A stretch of DNA of 64,000 nucleotides. It comes from Actinomycetospora lutea (GTDB lineage Bacteria > Actinomycetota > Actinomycetes > Mycobacteriales > Pseudonocardiaceae). The stretch spans positions 124,001 through 188,000 of the forward strand of contig NZ_JAQZAL010000009.1 of assembly GCF_028737205.1 (NCBI RefSeq), given 5' to 3'. Under the pieces are notes generated by a model. The model made no database searches. It was not told the DNA's origin and saw only the letters and a program-made list of their open reading frames with translations. The position numbers and the translations under genes are program-made. Below are positions 32,678-40,932 of the stretch, piece by piece; positions within the stretch are counted from its first letter, which is position 1; the number at the start of each line of letters is the position of its first letter.

Positions 32678-34345
32678 GTGTCAACCGTCACAGGGAGCAC
32701 CGGTGCCGACCTGGTCGTCGCCTGCCTGGCCGCCGAGGGCGTCGACGTCGTCGCCGGCGTGCCCGGCACGACGGTCATGGACGTGATCGACGCGATCGCC
32801 CGCCACGACCGCGTCCGCTACCTGGCGACGCGCCACGAGCAGGTGGCGGGGTTCCTCGCCGACGGGCTGTCGCGCGGGGGCGGGCTCGGCGCGTGCCTGG
32901 TCTCGCGGGGACCGGGCGCGGCGAACGCGGCCATCGCCGTGCAGAACGCCTACGACGAGTCGGTGCCGATGCTGCTGCTCGTCGGGCAGGTCGCCGACCG
33001 GATCGTCGAGCGCCGCGCCTTCGAGGAGGCCGACGTCGTCGCCACCTTCCGGCCGATGAGCAAGTGGGCGGTCGAGGTCCGGCGCGCCGACCGCATCCCC
33101 GAGCTGCTCCAGCGCGCGGTCCGCACCGCGGTGACCGGGCGGCCCGGGCCGGTCGTGGTGTCGCTGCCCCTCGACGTCCTGCAGGACACGGTCGAGGGCG
33201 TCGCTCCCGCCCGCCGGTGGCGCGCCCGGCCGCCGGCACCCGACGCCGAGGGCGTCGCCGCGGCGGCCGCGGTGATCGCCGAGGCGGCCCGTCCGCTCGT
33301 GATCGTCGGCGGCGGGGCCGCCGGGGCGCCCGGGGTGCTGACGGCGCTCGCCGACCGGGCGGGCGCACCGCTGGTGACCACCTGGCTGCGCCAGGGCGCG
33401 GTGTCCCACGACCACCCCGCGTACCTCGGGTCGCTGGGCTACGGGGTCCACGACGTCACCTGGCGCGCCGCCGCGGAGGCCGACGTCGTGGTGGCGCTGG
33501 GCTGCCGGTTCTCCGAGTTCAGCACCCGGCGCTGGACGCTGCTCGCCGAGGACGTCCGCCTCGTGCACGTCGACGTCGACCCCGTCGAGCTGGGTCGCGT
33601 GTACGTGCCCGAGATCGGCCTGGTCGCCGACGCCGCGGCGGCCGCGACCGCCCTGACCGCGGCCCTGCCGGCGCCGCCGGCGGAGCGCCTCGACCGGCGG
33701 AAACGGCTGCGCGTGGAGTACGAGGAGGCGTCGTCGCCCGACTCCCCCGTGCTCGACGCCGACGACCCCCGCGGCGGGGTGAGCAGCCGCGCGGCCGTCG
33801 CGGCCCTGCAGCCCCTCGCCGAGCGCGACGACGTCCGGCTCGTCCAGGACGCGCCGAGCTTCGGGCCGTGGACCCACCGCTACCTGCGCCTGCCCGGGCC
33901 CGGGCGCTTCTCCGGCTCCGCCGGTGGGGCGATGGCGTGGGGCCTGCCCGCCGCCATGGGCCTGACGCTCGCCGACCCCGCGCGCCGCGCGGTGTGCGTC
34001 AGCGGCGACGGCAGCTTCTGGATGGTCGCCCAGGACCTCGAGACCTGCGTGCGCGAGGGCATCCCGGTCGTCAACGTCGTGATGAACAACAACGCCTACG
34101 GCAACACCCGCGACCGCCAGCGCCTCGCCCACGAGGAGCGCTACCTCGGCGTCTTCTACGGCAACGCCGACCTCGCGGCGTTCGCGCGGTCGCTGGGCGG
34201 GTTCGGGGTCCGCGTCGAGCGCGACGAGGAGCTCGCCCCGGCGCTGCGCGCGGCCCTCGACCAGGACCTGCCCGCGGTGATCGACGTCATCCAGGACCCG
34301 ATGTACGGGCTGCCGCCCGGCCTGGTCCCGCCGGCGTCGCGGTGA
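32678..34345 (+). CDS. thiamine-diphosphate enzyme, acetolactate synthase/benzoylformate decarboxylase superfamily
   Basis: 555 residues with three domains: pyrimidine-binding (GVPGTTVMDVIDAI and the activating Glu in ATRHEQVAGFLADG), central DHS-like domain, and pyrophosphate-binding (GDGSFWMVAQDLETCVREG ... NNNAYGN). Members decarboxylate 2-oxo acids or join aldehydes. There is no FAD-site certainty, so acetolactate synthesis is not implied. Start is GTG 32678. It is divergent from the permease and followed by a decarboxylase-like gene after 8 bp. A role on a 2-oxo acid product of the aromatic pathway is plausible. Confidence 0.8.
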   Translation: MSTVTGSTGADLVVACLAAEGVDVVAGVPGTTVMDVIDAIARHDRVRYLATRHEQVAGFLADGLSRGGGLGACLVSRGPGAANAAIAVQNAYDESVPMLLLVGQVADRIVERRAFEEADVVATFRPMSKWAVEVRRADRIPELLQRAVRTAVTGRPGPVVVSLPLDVLQDTVEGVAPARRWRARPPAPDAEGVAAAAAVIAEAARPLVIVGGGAAGAPGVLTALADRAGAPLVTTWLRQGAVSHDHPAYLGSLGYGVHDVTWRAAAEADVVVALGCRFSEFSTRRWTLLAEDVRLVHVDVDPVELGRVYVPEIGLVADAAAAATALTAALPAPPAERLDRRKRLRVEYEEASSPDSPVLDADDPRGGVSSRAAVAALQPLAERDDVRLVQDAPSFGPWTHRYLRLPGPGRFSGSAGGAMAWGLPAAMGLTLADPARRAVCVSGDGSFWMVAQDLETCVREGIPVVNVVMNNNAYGNTRDRQRLAHEERYLGVFYGNADLAAFARSLGGFGVRVERDEELAPALRAALDQDLPAVIDVIQDPMYGLPPGLVPPASR

Positions 34346-34353
34346 GATCGGCG

Positions 34354-35346
34354 ATGACCCGCATCCCGGTCACGCTGGCCTGCTGGGACTACGACCGCAC
34401 CCGCGCGCTCGAGGACGGCACGGTCACCGTCGACGGCGTCGACCTCACCTACCTGCGGCTCCCGGTCGAGGAGACGTTCTTCCGCATGCTGCGCCACGGC
34501 GAGTTCGACGCGGCCGAGATGTCGCTGGCGTCCTTCGTGACGCGCGTCGCCGCCGGGGACCGCCCCTTCGTCGCGATCCCGGTCTTCCCCTCGCGCGCCT
34601 TCCGCCACCACGGGATCTACGTGCACACCGGCGCCGGCATCCGCGAGCCCGCCGACCTGGCCGGGCGCGTCGTCGGCGTGCCCGAGTACCAGCTGACGGC
34701 GTGCGTGTGGATCCGCGGCATCCTCGCCGACCACCACGACGTCCCCGTGGCCTCGGTGCGCTACCGCACCGGCGGCATGCACGCCCCGGGCCGCGTCGAG
34801 AAGCAGGCGCTCGCCCTGCCCCCGGAGATCGACGTCGCGCCGATCCCGCCGGACCGCACGCTCGCGGACATGCTCGTCACCGGGGAGATCGACGCGCTCT
34901 ACGCCCCCCGCACGCCGCGCCCGCTGCGCGAGGGGAACCCGGCCGTCGCGCGCCTGTTCGCCGACCCCCGCGCCGCCGAGGAGAACTACGCCGCGGCCAC
35001 CGGCATCTTCCCGATCATGCACGTGATCGTCCTGCGCGCCGACGTGCACGAGCGCGTCCCGTGGCTCGCCCGCTCACTGACCGACGCGTTCTGCCGCGCC
35101 AAGGCCGTCACCGAGGAGCGGCTCGACGAGGTCGCGGCGAACCCGACGATGCTGCCCTGGCTCTACGACGAGATCGCCCGCGTGCGCGCCCTGCTCGGGC
35201 ACGACTTCTGGCCCTACGGGCTCGAGCCCAACCGGCACGTGCTCACCACGTTCCTGCGCCACGCGCACGAGCAGGGGCTGACGGCGCGACGCCTCACCCC
35301 CGACGAGCTGTTCGTGCCCTCGACGCACGAGGCGCACGTGGTCTAG
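34354..35346 (+). CDS. 4,5-dihydroxyphthalate decarboxylase-like protein
   Basis: 330 residues. The opening VTLACWDYDRTRALEDGTV, followed by VEETFFRMLRHGEFDAAEMSLASF and FVAIPVFPSRAFRHHGIYV, matches the Pht5-type 4,5-dihydroxyphthalate decarboxylases, whose fold resembles periplasmic binding proteins. No signal peptide is present, so it is cytoplasmic and not a transporter component. An in-frame GTG at 34342 overlaps the ThDP stop (GTGA) and is an alternative start. Its TAG stop shares the CTAG palindrome with the convergent AraC gene. Confidence 0.75.
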   Translation: MTRIPVTLACWDYDRTRALEDGTVTVDGVDLTYLRLPVEETFFRMLRHGEFDAAEMSLASFVTRVAAGDRPFVAIPVFPSRAFRHHGIYVHTGAGIREPADLAGRVVGVPEYQLTACVWIRGILADHHDVPVASVRYRTGGMHAPGRVEKQALALPPEIDVAPIPPDRTLADMLVTGEIDALYAPRTPRPLREGNPAVARLFADPRAAEENYAAATGIFPIMHVIVLRADVHERVPWLARSLTDAFCRAKAVTEERLDEVAANPTMLPWLYDEIARVRALLGHDFWPYGLEPNRHVLTTFLRHAHEQGLTARRLTPDELFVPSTHEAHVV

Positions 35347-36227
35347 CGCTGGGCGCGGATCGTCCCCGGGGTGGCGCCGAGGCGCTTCTTGACGACCCGG
35401 TTCATGTGGCTCTGGTCGGCGAACCCGCAGGTCCGGGCGATCTCGGGCAGCGGCGTGCTCGTGCGTTGCAGCAGCAGCCGCGCGCGGTCGAGGCGCCGGC
35501 GCAGGACGAACTCGTGGGGCGTCGTCCCGGTCGAGCCGCGGAACTGGCGCGCGAAGTGGAACTTGGACAGGCCCACGGAGGCCGCGAGGTCGTCGAGCGT
35601 GAGCCGCTGGTGGAGATGGGTCTGGATGTAGTCGCGGACGAGGTGCTCCTGGCGGAAGTTCAGGCACTCGGGCGCGTCGGGGCTGCGGAACAGGATGTTC
35701 GCGTGCCGGCGCAGGATCGTCACCGAGAGCTGGGTGGTCAGCGCGTCGACCAGCAGCTCGCTGCCGACGCCGCCCTGCGCCGCCTCCTGGGCGATGGTCA
35801 TCGCGGTCCGGTGGATGGCGGGGTCGTCGGCCTTGATGGTGTCGTGCAGCTCGACGTCCTCGACCTCGCGGTCGTACATCTCGCGGCAGGTCGCCGCGAG
35901 CTGCTCGTGGGTCAGGTAGACGTGCACGACCTCGATCGGCGTGTCCCACGTCCAGTGCGACTCGGCCGCCCGTGTCAGCAGCGACACGTCCCCGGGGCGC
36001 AGCTGCTCGTGGTGCCAGGTGCTGTCGATCCGGCGGCGCATGTCGGTGACGCCCCGCCGATAGGCGACGACCATGAAGTCGCGCATCGCGGGGACCTCGA
36101 CGTCCGAGTCCTCGTAGCGGTAGCCACGGACCGAGACGCCCCGCCAGCTGTCGTCCGGGCTGCACACGGTGAGGTCGCCCGGCACCCAGGTCGGCAGTTG
36201 GTCGGGGACGATGAGCTCGTCGGTCAT
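35343..36227 (-). CDS. AraC family transcriptional regulator
   Basis: 294 residues. N-terminal cupin-like sensing region and C-terminal double helix-turn-helix: LTLDDLAASVGLSKFHFARQFRGSTGTTPHEFVLRRRLDRARLLL, then LPEIARTCGFADQSHMNRVVKKRLGATPGTIR. It is divergent from the Baeyer-Villiger monooxygenase gene across 272 bp, and two direct repeats 21 bp apart in that gap are good binding-site candidates. It probably activates the ketone-oxidation operon on sensing a ketone or alcohol (inference). Confidence 0.88.
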   Translation of the reverse strand: MTDELIVPDQLPTWVPGDLTVCSPDDSWRGVSVRGYRYEDSDVEVPAMRDFMVVAYRRGVTDMRRRIDSTWHHEQLRPGDVSLLTRAAESHWTWDTPIEVVHVYLTHEQLAATCREMYDREVEDVELHDTIKADDPAIHRTAMTIAQEAAQGGVGSELLVDALTTQLSVTILRRHANILFRSPDAPECLNFRQEHLVRDYIQTHLHQRLTLDDLAASVGLSKFHFARQFRGSTGTTPHEFVLRRRLDRARLLLQRTSTPLPEIARTCGFADQSHMNRVVKKRLGATPGTIRAQR

Positions 36228-36271
36228 CTGCTCGACCCCTCACCGTTCGTGCCTGCCCCATCACGGTAAGC

Positions 36272-36285
36272 GTGACCCGGGTCAC
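36272..36285. promoter_or_regulatory. perfect GTGACCC-GGGTCAC palindrome
   Basis: A 14-bp perfect dyad, 45 bp before the AraC start and 215 bp before the monooxygenase start. The GTGA-N6-TCAC form fits CRP/GlxR-type sites, suggesting carbon-source control of the regulator gene. Confidence 0.45.
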
Positions 36286-36307
36286 GGGACCAGGGGACAG
36301 CAAGGGT

Positions 36308-36336
36308 GTCCAACGCCCGGTTGCGCACGTCCAACG
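36308..36336. promoter_or_regulatory. direct repeat GTCCAACG spaced by 21 bp, candidate AraC-type sites
   Basis: GTCCAACG at 36308-36315 and again at 36329-36336. The 21-bp period places both copies on the same DNA face, as expected for an AraC dimer bound to direct repeats between the regulator and its target operon. Confidence 0.5.
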
Positions 36337-36499
36337 TCCTTCTCGCGCCCGTCGCGGGCCGTCTGAGCTGCGACGACGCCGGTGCTGCGCGATCGGCACC
36401 GCAAGCCCGTCCCATCGCGGCGGCGGATCGTCCAAGCCCGCGCCCGCCCGCCGGCCCCACCGTGCTCCCACCACCCCTGCGGGACGAGGAGCGACGCCG

Positions 36500-38182
36500 A
36501 TGTCCACCACCACGGAGAGCCCACCCGGGAGCGGCACCGACACGGTGGACGCGGTGATCATCGGCGCCGGCTTCTCGGGCCTCTACATGCTGCACAAGCT
36601 GCGCGACGAGCTCGGCCTGCACACGCGCGTGGTCGAGGCCGGCGACGGGGTGGGGGGCACCTGGTACTGGAACCGCTACCCGGGCGCGCGGTCGGACTCG
36701 GACTCCTACATCTACGGCTTCACCTTCGACCGCGACCTCTGGGAGTCGTGGGAGTGGAGCGAGCGGTACCCGGAGTCGCACGACATCCGCCGCTACCTCG
36801 AGCACGTCGCCGAGCGCTTCGACCTCGCGAAGGACATCACCTTCGGCACGCGGGTGACCGCCGCGACCTGGGACGACGAGCACGCCCACTGGACGGTGAC
36901 CACCGACGGCGGGGAGACCGTCGTCGCCACCTACGTGATCTCCGCGGTGGGCGCGCTGTCCGCGTCGAATACCCCGCAGTTCGCGGGCATCGACACCTTC
37001 GCCGGCCCGATCTACCACACCGGGGAGTGGCCCCACGAGGACGTGGACTTCCGCGGCCGGCGGGTCGGCATGATCGGCTCCGGCGCCAGCGCCGTACAGG
37101 CCACGCCGCTGATCGCGGCGCAGGCCGCCGAGCTGACGGTATTCCAGCGGACCGCGAACTACATCGTCCCGGCCAACAACGGACCGGTCGACGAGGACGT
37201 CAAGGCCGAGCGTCTGAAGGACTGGGCCGGCATCCGCGAGCGCATCCAGAACTCGAACTTCGGCTTCGAGCTCTACCTGCAGGAGAAGGGTGCGGCCGAC
37301 GCCTCCGACGAGGAGCGCGAGGCGCTGCTCGAGGACTTCTGGAACCGCGGCGGCTTCCACATCTGGCTGGGCTCCTACGCCGACATCTTCTTCTCCACCG
37401 AGGCCAACGACCTGGTGCGGGGGTTCCTCGACCGCAAGATCCGGGAGAAGGTGCACGACCCCGCGACCGCGGAGCTGCTCGTCCCGAAGGGCCATCCCTT
37501 CGGCTGCAAGCGCAACCCGCTGGACTCGGGGTACTTCGAGACCTTCAACGAACCCCACGTCCACCTCGTGGACGTGAAGTCGAACCCGATCGCGGCGATC
37601 ACCGAGCACGGGCTGCGGCTCTCCGACGGCACCGAGTACACGGTCGACGCCCTGGTGTTCGCCACCGGCTTCGACGCGATGACCGGGCCGCTGCACCGCA
37701 TCGACCTCCGCGGTCGCGGCGGGCAGCTGCTCCGCGAGAAGTGGGCGGAGGGCCCGCGCACGTACCTCGGGCTGATGAGCCACGGCTTCCCGAACCTGTT
37801 CACGGTGACCGGCCCGCAGAGCCCGTCGGTGCTGTCGAACATGCCGGTGTCGATCGAGCAGCACGTCGACTACATCGGCCGGATCATCGACGACCTGCGC
37901 GCGCGGGGCGCCGCCCGGATCGAGCCGACCAGGGAGGCCGAGGACGGCTGGTGCGCCTACAACCAGGAGATCGCGAACGCGACGCTCTTCCCGACGGCGG
38001 ACACCTGGTACATGGGCGCGAACATCCCCGGCAAGCCGCGGCAGTTCCTGCCGAACCTCGACTTCGTCGGCCCGTACCGGGCCAAGTGCGACCGGATCGC
38101 CGAGAACGGCTGGGAGGGCTTCGCCATCGACAGGCAGGCCGTGCCGCCCGGCGAGCACGTGTACACCTGGGCGGTGGCGTGA
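36500..38182 (+). CDS. Baeyer-Villiger monooxygenase (flavin-containing)
   Basis: 560 residues. FAD site GAGFSG (22-27) and NADPH site MIGSGASAV (191-199) flank the Baeyer-Villiger fingerprint FAGPIYHTGEWP (167-178). The GGTWYWNRYPGARSDSDSYIYGF block is typical of cyclohexanone/acetone monooxygenase relatives. It inserts oxygen next to a ketone, giving an ester or lactone. A GAGGAG ribosome binding site precedes ATG 36500. It is the first gene of a three-gene operon with an esterase-like protein and an alcohol dehydrogenase. Confidence 0.92.
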   Translation: MSTTTESPPGSGTDTVDAVIIGAGFSGLYMLHKLRDELGLHTRVVEAGDGVGGTWYWNRYPGARSDSDSYIYGFTFDRDLWESWEWSERYPESHDIRRYLEHVAERFDLAKDITFGTRVTAATWDDEHAHWTVTTDGGETVVATYVISAVGALSASNTPQFAGIDTFAGPIYHTGEWPHEDVDFRGRRVGMIGSGASAVQATPLIAAQAAELTVFQRTANYIVPANNGPVDEDVKAERLKDWAGIRERIQNSNFGFELYLQEKGAADASDEEREALLEDFWNRGGFHIWLGSYADIFFSTEANDLVRGFLDRKIREKVHDPATAELLVPKGHPFGCKRNPLDSGYFETFNEPHVHLVDVKSNPIAAITEHGLRLSDGTEYTVDALVFATGFDAMTGPLHRIDLRGRGGQLLREKWAEGPRTYLGLMSHGFPNLFTVTGPQSPSVLSNMPVSIEQHVDYIGRIIDDLRARGAARIEPTREAEDGWCAYNQEIANATLFPTADTWYMGANIPGKPRQFLPNLDFVGPYRAKCDRIAENGWEGFAIDRQAVPPGEHVYTWAVA

Positions 38183-39234
38183 TGATCGACAATCCCTACT
38201 ACTCCCCCGAGTTCCACGGCGAGTACGAGCTGGTCGGCGTCGGGCGGCTGGATCTCGAGGAGGGCGGGGCGATCCCCGACTGCCGGCTCGCGGTGGCGAC
38301 CTTCGGCTCGCCCGGCAACCCGCCGATCCTGGTGCCGACGTGGTACTCGGGCACCCACCAGATCTTCCGCGAGCTGTACATCGGCGAGGGCCATGCGCTC
38401 GACCCGTCGCGGTACTTCATCGTCGTGGTCGACCAGATCGGCAACGGGCTGTCGACCTCGCCGCACAACGCCGCGGGCGCCAACGAGGGGATCGCGATGT
38501 CGGCGTTCCCCCACGTCCGCATCGGGGACGACGTCGTCGCGCAGGAGCGGCTGCTGCGCGAGCACTTCGGGATCGAGCGCCTCGAGCTCGTCGTCAGCGG
38601 GTCGATGGGCGCGCAGCAGACCTACGAGTGGGCGGTGCGGTTCCCGGACAAGGTGCGCCGCGCCGCCCCGATCGCGGCCACCGCGCAGAACACCGATCAC
38701 GACTTCCTGTTCGCGCGCACCCTGATCGAGGCGATCACCTCGGATCCCGGGTTCGCCGGGGGCGAGTACGCGTCGAACGCCGAGGTGGTGGCGGGGCTCG
38801 AGCGCCACGCCCGGATGTGGGGCGTGATGGGCTTCTCCACGGAGTTCTGGAAGCAGCGCGTCTACACCGCGCTGGGCTTCGAGGACATGGACGCGTTCCT
38901 CTCCGGGTTCCTGCAGCCCTACTTCACCGCCATGGATCCCGACGACCTGCTCGCGATGGCCTGGAAGTGGCAGCGCGGCGACGTCGCCCGGCACACCGGC
39001 GGCGACCTCGCGGCGGCCCTCGGGCGGATCACCGCGAAGACGTTCGTCATGCCGATCAGCGAGGACATGTTCTTCCCGGTGCGCGACTGCGCCGCCGAGC
39101 AGGCCCTGATCAAGGGCTCCGAGCTACGGGTCGTCGACGACGTCCTGGGCCACCTCGGGCTCTTCGCCGTGAACCCCGAGTTCATGCCCCAGATCGACAC
39201 CCACCTGCGCGAACTACTGGACACCCCGGTATGA
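38182..39234 (+). CDS. alpha/beta hydrolase of the homoserine acetyltransferase (MetX-like) type, probable esterase
   Basis: 350 residues. Nucleophile elbow VVSGSMGAQQTYEWAVRFPD, Asp in MPISEDMFFP and His in VLGHLGLFAVNPEF. The sequence is of MetX type, but the operon (Baeyer-Villiger enzyme before, alcohol dehydrogenase after) argues that it hydrolyses the ester or lactone formed by the monooxygenase instead of making O-acetylhomoserine. The ATG overlaps the upstream stop as TGATG, a tight coupling. Confidence 0.8.
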   Translation: MIDNPYYSPEFHGEYELVGVGRLDLEEGGAIPDCRLAVATFGSPGNPPILVPTWYSGTHQIFRELYIGEGHALDPSRYFIVVVDQIGNGLSTSPHNAAGANEGIAMSAFPHVRIGDDVVAQERLLREHFGIERLELVVSGSMGAQQTYEWAVRFPDKVRRAAPIAATAQNTDHDFLFARTLIEAITSDPGFAGGEYASNAEVVAGLERHARMWGVMGFSTEFWKQRVYTALGFEDMDAFLSGFLQPYFTAMDPDDLLAMAWKWQRGDVARHTGGDLAAALGRITAKTFVMPISEDMFFPVRDCAAEQALIKGSELRVVDDVLGHLGLFAVNPEFMPQIDTHLRELLDTPV

Positions 39235-39247
39235 GGAGGACGCGACC

Positions 39248-40309
39248 ATGAGCGACACGATGAAGGCCCTGGCGTTCCTGGGCTCGGGCAAGGTCGGGCT
39301 CGTCGAGCGGGCGATCCCGCACGCGGGCCCGGGCGACGCGGTCGTGCGGACCACGGCCTCGCTGATCTGCACGTCCGACGTGCACACCGTCGCCGGCCTG
39401 CTGCCGGTGCCCGAGGGCCGGCTCCTCGGGCACGAGAGCGTCGGCGTCGTGCACGAGATCGGCGAGGGCGTGACGTCGGTGCGGGTCGGCGACCGCGTGG
39501 CCGTCAACGCCGTCACCCCGGACGGGACGTGCGACAACTGCCAGGCCGGCTACACCTCGCAGTGCCGCGGCGCGCTCGGCGGCTACCGGTTCACCGTCCA
39601 GAAGGACGGCAACATGGCCGAGTACTTCCACGTGAACGACGCCGACTACAACCTCGCGCCGATCCCGGAGGGTCTCGCCGACGAGGTCGCGGTCTACGCC
39701 TGCGACATGCTCTCGACCGGCTTCATCGGCTCCGAGAACGCGAACATCCCCATCGGTGGGACGGTCGCGATCTTCGCCCAGGGCGCGGTCGGGCTGTCCG
39801 CGACCATCGGCGCGAAGCTGCGCGGCGCCGGGCTCGTCATCACGGTCGAGGGCATCCCCGGCCGCCAGGAGCTGTCACGGCGCTTCGGCGCGGACGTCGT
39901 CCTCGACCCGGCGTCGGGGAACGTCGCCGAGCAGATCGTCGAGCTGACCGACGGCGGCGCGGACTCGACGGTCGAGGCGCTGGGCAACCAGGTCACCTTC
40001 GAGGGCGCGCTCTACGCCACCCGGCCCGGCGGCACGCTGTCCAACGTCGGCTACCACGGCGAGTCGGGCCCGACGGTGACGATGCCGCTCGACGCCTGGG
40101 GTCTCGGGATGGCCGGCAAGAAGATCGTCACCGACCTCTGCCCGGGCGGCCGGTTGCGGATGGAACGCCTCATGCGCCTACTGGTCAACGGCAAGGTCGA
40201 CCCGACCCCGATGACCACGCACCGGATGGGGATCGACCAGGTCGAGGAGGGCTTCGCGATGATGAGCGAGAAGCGCGACGGGATCGTGAAGCCGCTGATC
40301 ACGTTCTGA
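39248..40309 (+). CDS. zinc-dependent secondary-alcohol dehydrogenase (isopropanol dehydrogenase-like)
   Basis: 353 residues. Medium-chain dehydrogenase with catalytic zinc ligands near the N-terminus (ICTSDVH, GHESVGVV) and a cofactor domain (VAIFAQGAVGLSATIGAKLRG). The DNCQAGYTSQCRGALGGYRF block resembles bacterial isopropanol/secondary-alcohol dehydrogenases, which do not carry the usual four structural-zinc cysteines. It likely interconverts a secondary alcohol and the ketone used by the monooxygenase. AGGAGG is 7 nt before the ATG. It lies 13 bp after the esterase gene. Confidence 0.87.
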   Translation: MSDTMKALAFLGSGKVGLVERAIPHAGPGDAVVRTTASLICTSDVHTVAGLLPVPEGRLLGHESVGVVHEIGEGVTSVRVGDRVAVNAVTPDGTCDNCQAGYTSQCRGALGGYRFTVQKDGNMAEYFHVNDADYNLAPIPEGLADEVAVYACDMLSTGFIGSENANIPIGGTVAIFAQGAVGLSATIGAKLRGAGLVITVEGIPGRQELSRRFGADVVLDPASGNVAEQIVELTDGGADSTVEALGNQVTFEGALYATRPGGTLSNVGYHGESGPTVTMPLDAWGLGMAGKKIVTDLCPGGRLRMERLMRLLVNGKVDPTPMTTHRMGIDQVEEGFAMMSEKRDGIVKPLITF

Positions 40310-40443
40310 GCGCGGTGCCGTGTCCGGCGGGGTCGTCGGCGTGCGCGTCGGCCTGACGATCCTGCCGGAGCACGACCCGTCTATAAGTGCGTGCTGATAT
40401 CGTCGGAGTGCCCTTCTCGCCGGCAGACCGGGAGCGCTCCGCC

Positions 40444-40932
40444 ATGAGGTACACCGTCTCGATCGAGCTCGGCCTGCCGCGGGAGAGGGCGGTCCAGCTG
40501 CTCGCCGACTCCGCGCACCTGCCGAAGTGGCTACGAGGCCTGGTGCTGCACGAGCCGCGGAACGGGATGCACGGGCAGGTCGGCACCCAGTCCCGGGTCG
40601 TGCTGCGGATGGGGCAGCAGGAGATGGAGTGCACCGAGACCATCACGCGCCGGGAGCCGGCGAGCCTGCACGGGATCCCGAGCGACCGCGTCGTCCACTT
40701 CGACCGCGAGATCGTCGCCGAGGGCATGTGGAGTGCCGTGCGCGACCGGCTGACCGAAGCCGGTCCGGAGACGACGCTCTGGGAGAGCGAGAACGAGTAC
40801 CGGTTCACGGGCCTGCCGATGCGACTCATGGCGCCCGTCATGCGCGGCGCCTTCCGCAAGCAGTCGCGCCAGCACCTGCAGGACTTCAAGGCGTTCGCCG
40901 AGCAGGGAACGGACGTCCGCGAAGCAGGTTGA
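40444..40932 (+). CDS. SRPBCC (START-like) domain protein
   Basis: 162 residues. Single SRPBCC domain: YTVSIELGLPRERAVQLLADSAHLPKWLRGL at the start and a long C-terminal helix (HLQDFKAFAEQ). Such proteins bind hydrophobic ligands or act as cyclases and stress proteins. ATG 40444 follows GGGAGC; upstream in-frame GTGs (40387 and others) give atypical leaders. Its stop abuts the convergent HNH gene stop in a shared TGATCA. Confidence 0.7.
   Translation: MRYTVSIELGLPRERAVQLLADSAHLPKWLRGLVLHEPRNGMHGQVGTQSRVVLRMGQQEMECTETITRREPASLHGIPSDRVVHFDREIVAEGMWSAVRDRLTEAGPETTLWESENEYRFTGLPMRLMAPVMRGAFRKQSRQHLQDFKAFAEQGTDVREAG

Noticed and set aside
34354-35346. Reading of this gene as an ABC transporter substrate-binding protein
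   Set aside because: It lacks a signal peptide and lipobox, has no ABC or permease partner, and its opening motifs match dihydroxyphthalate decarboxylases.
38182-39234. Methionine biosynthesis assignment (homoserine O-acetyltransferase)
   Set aside because: The operon context of a Baeyer-Villiger monooxygenase and a secondary-alcohol dehydrogenase favours ester hydrolysis.
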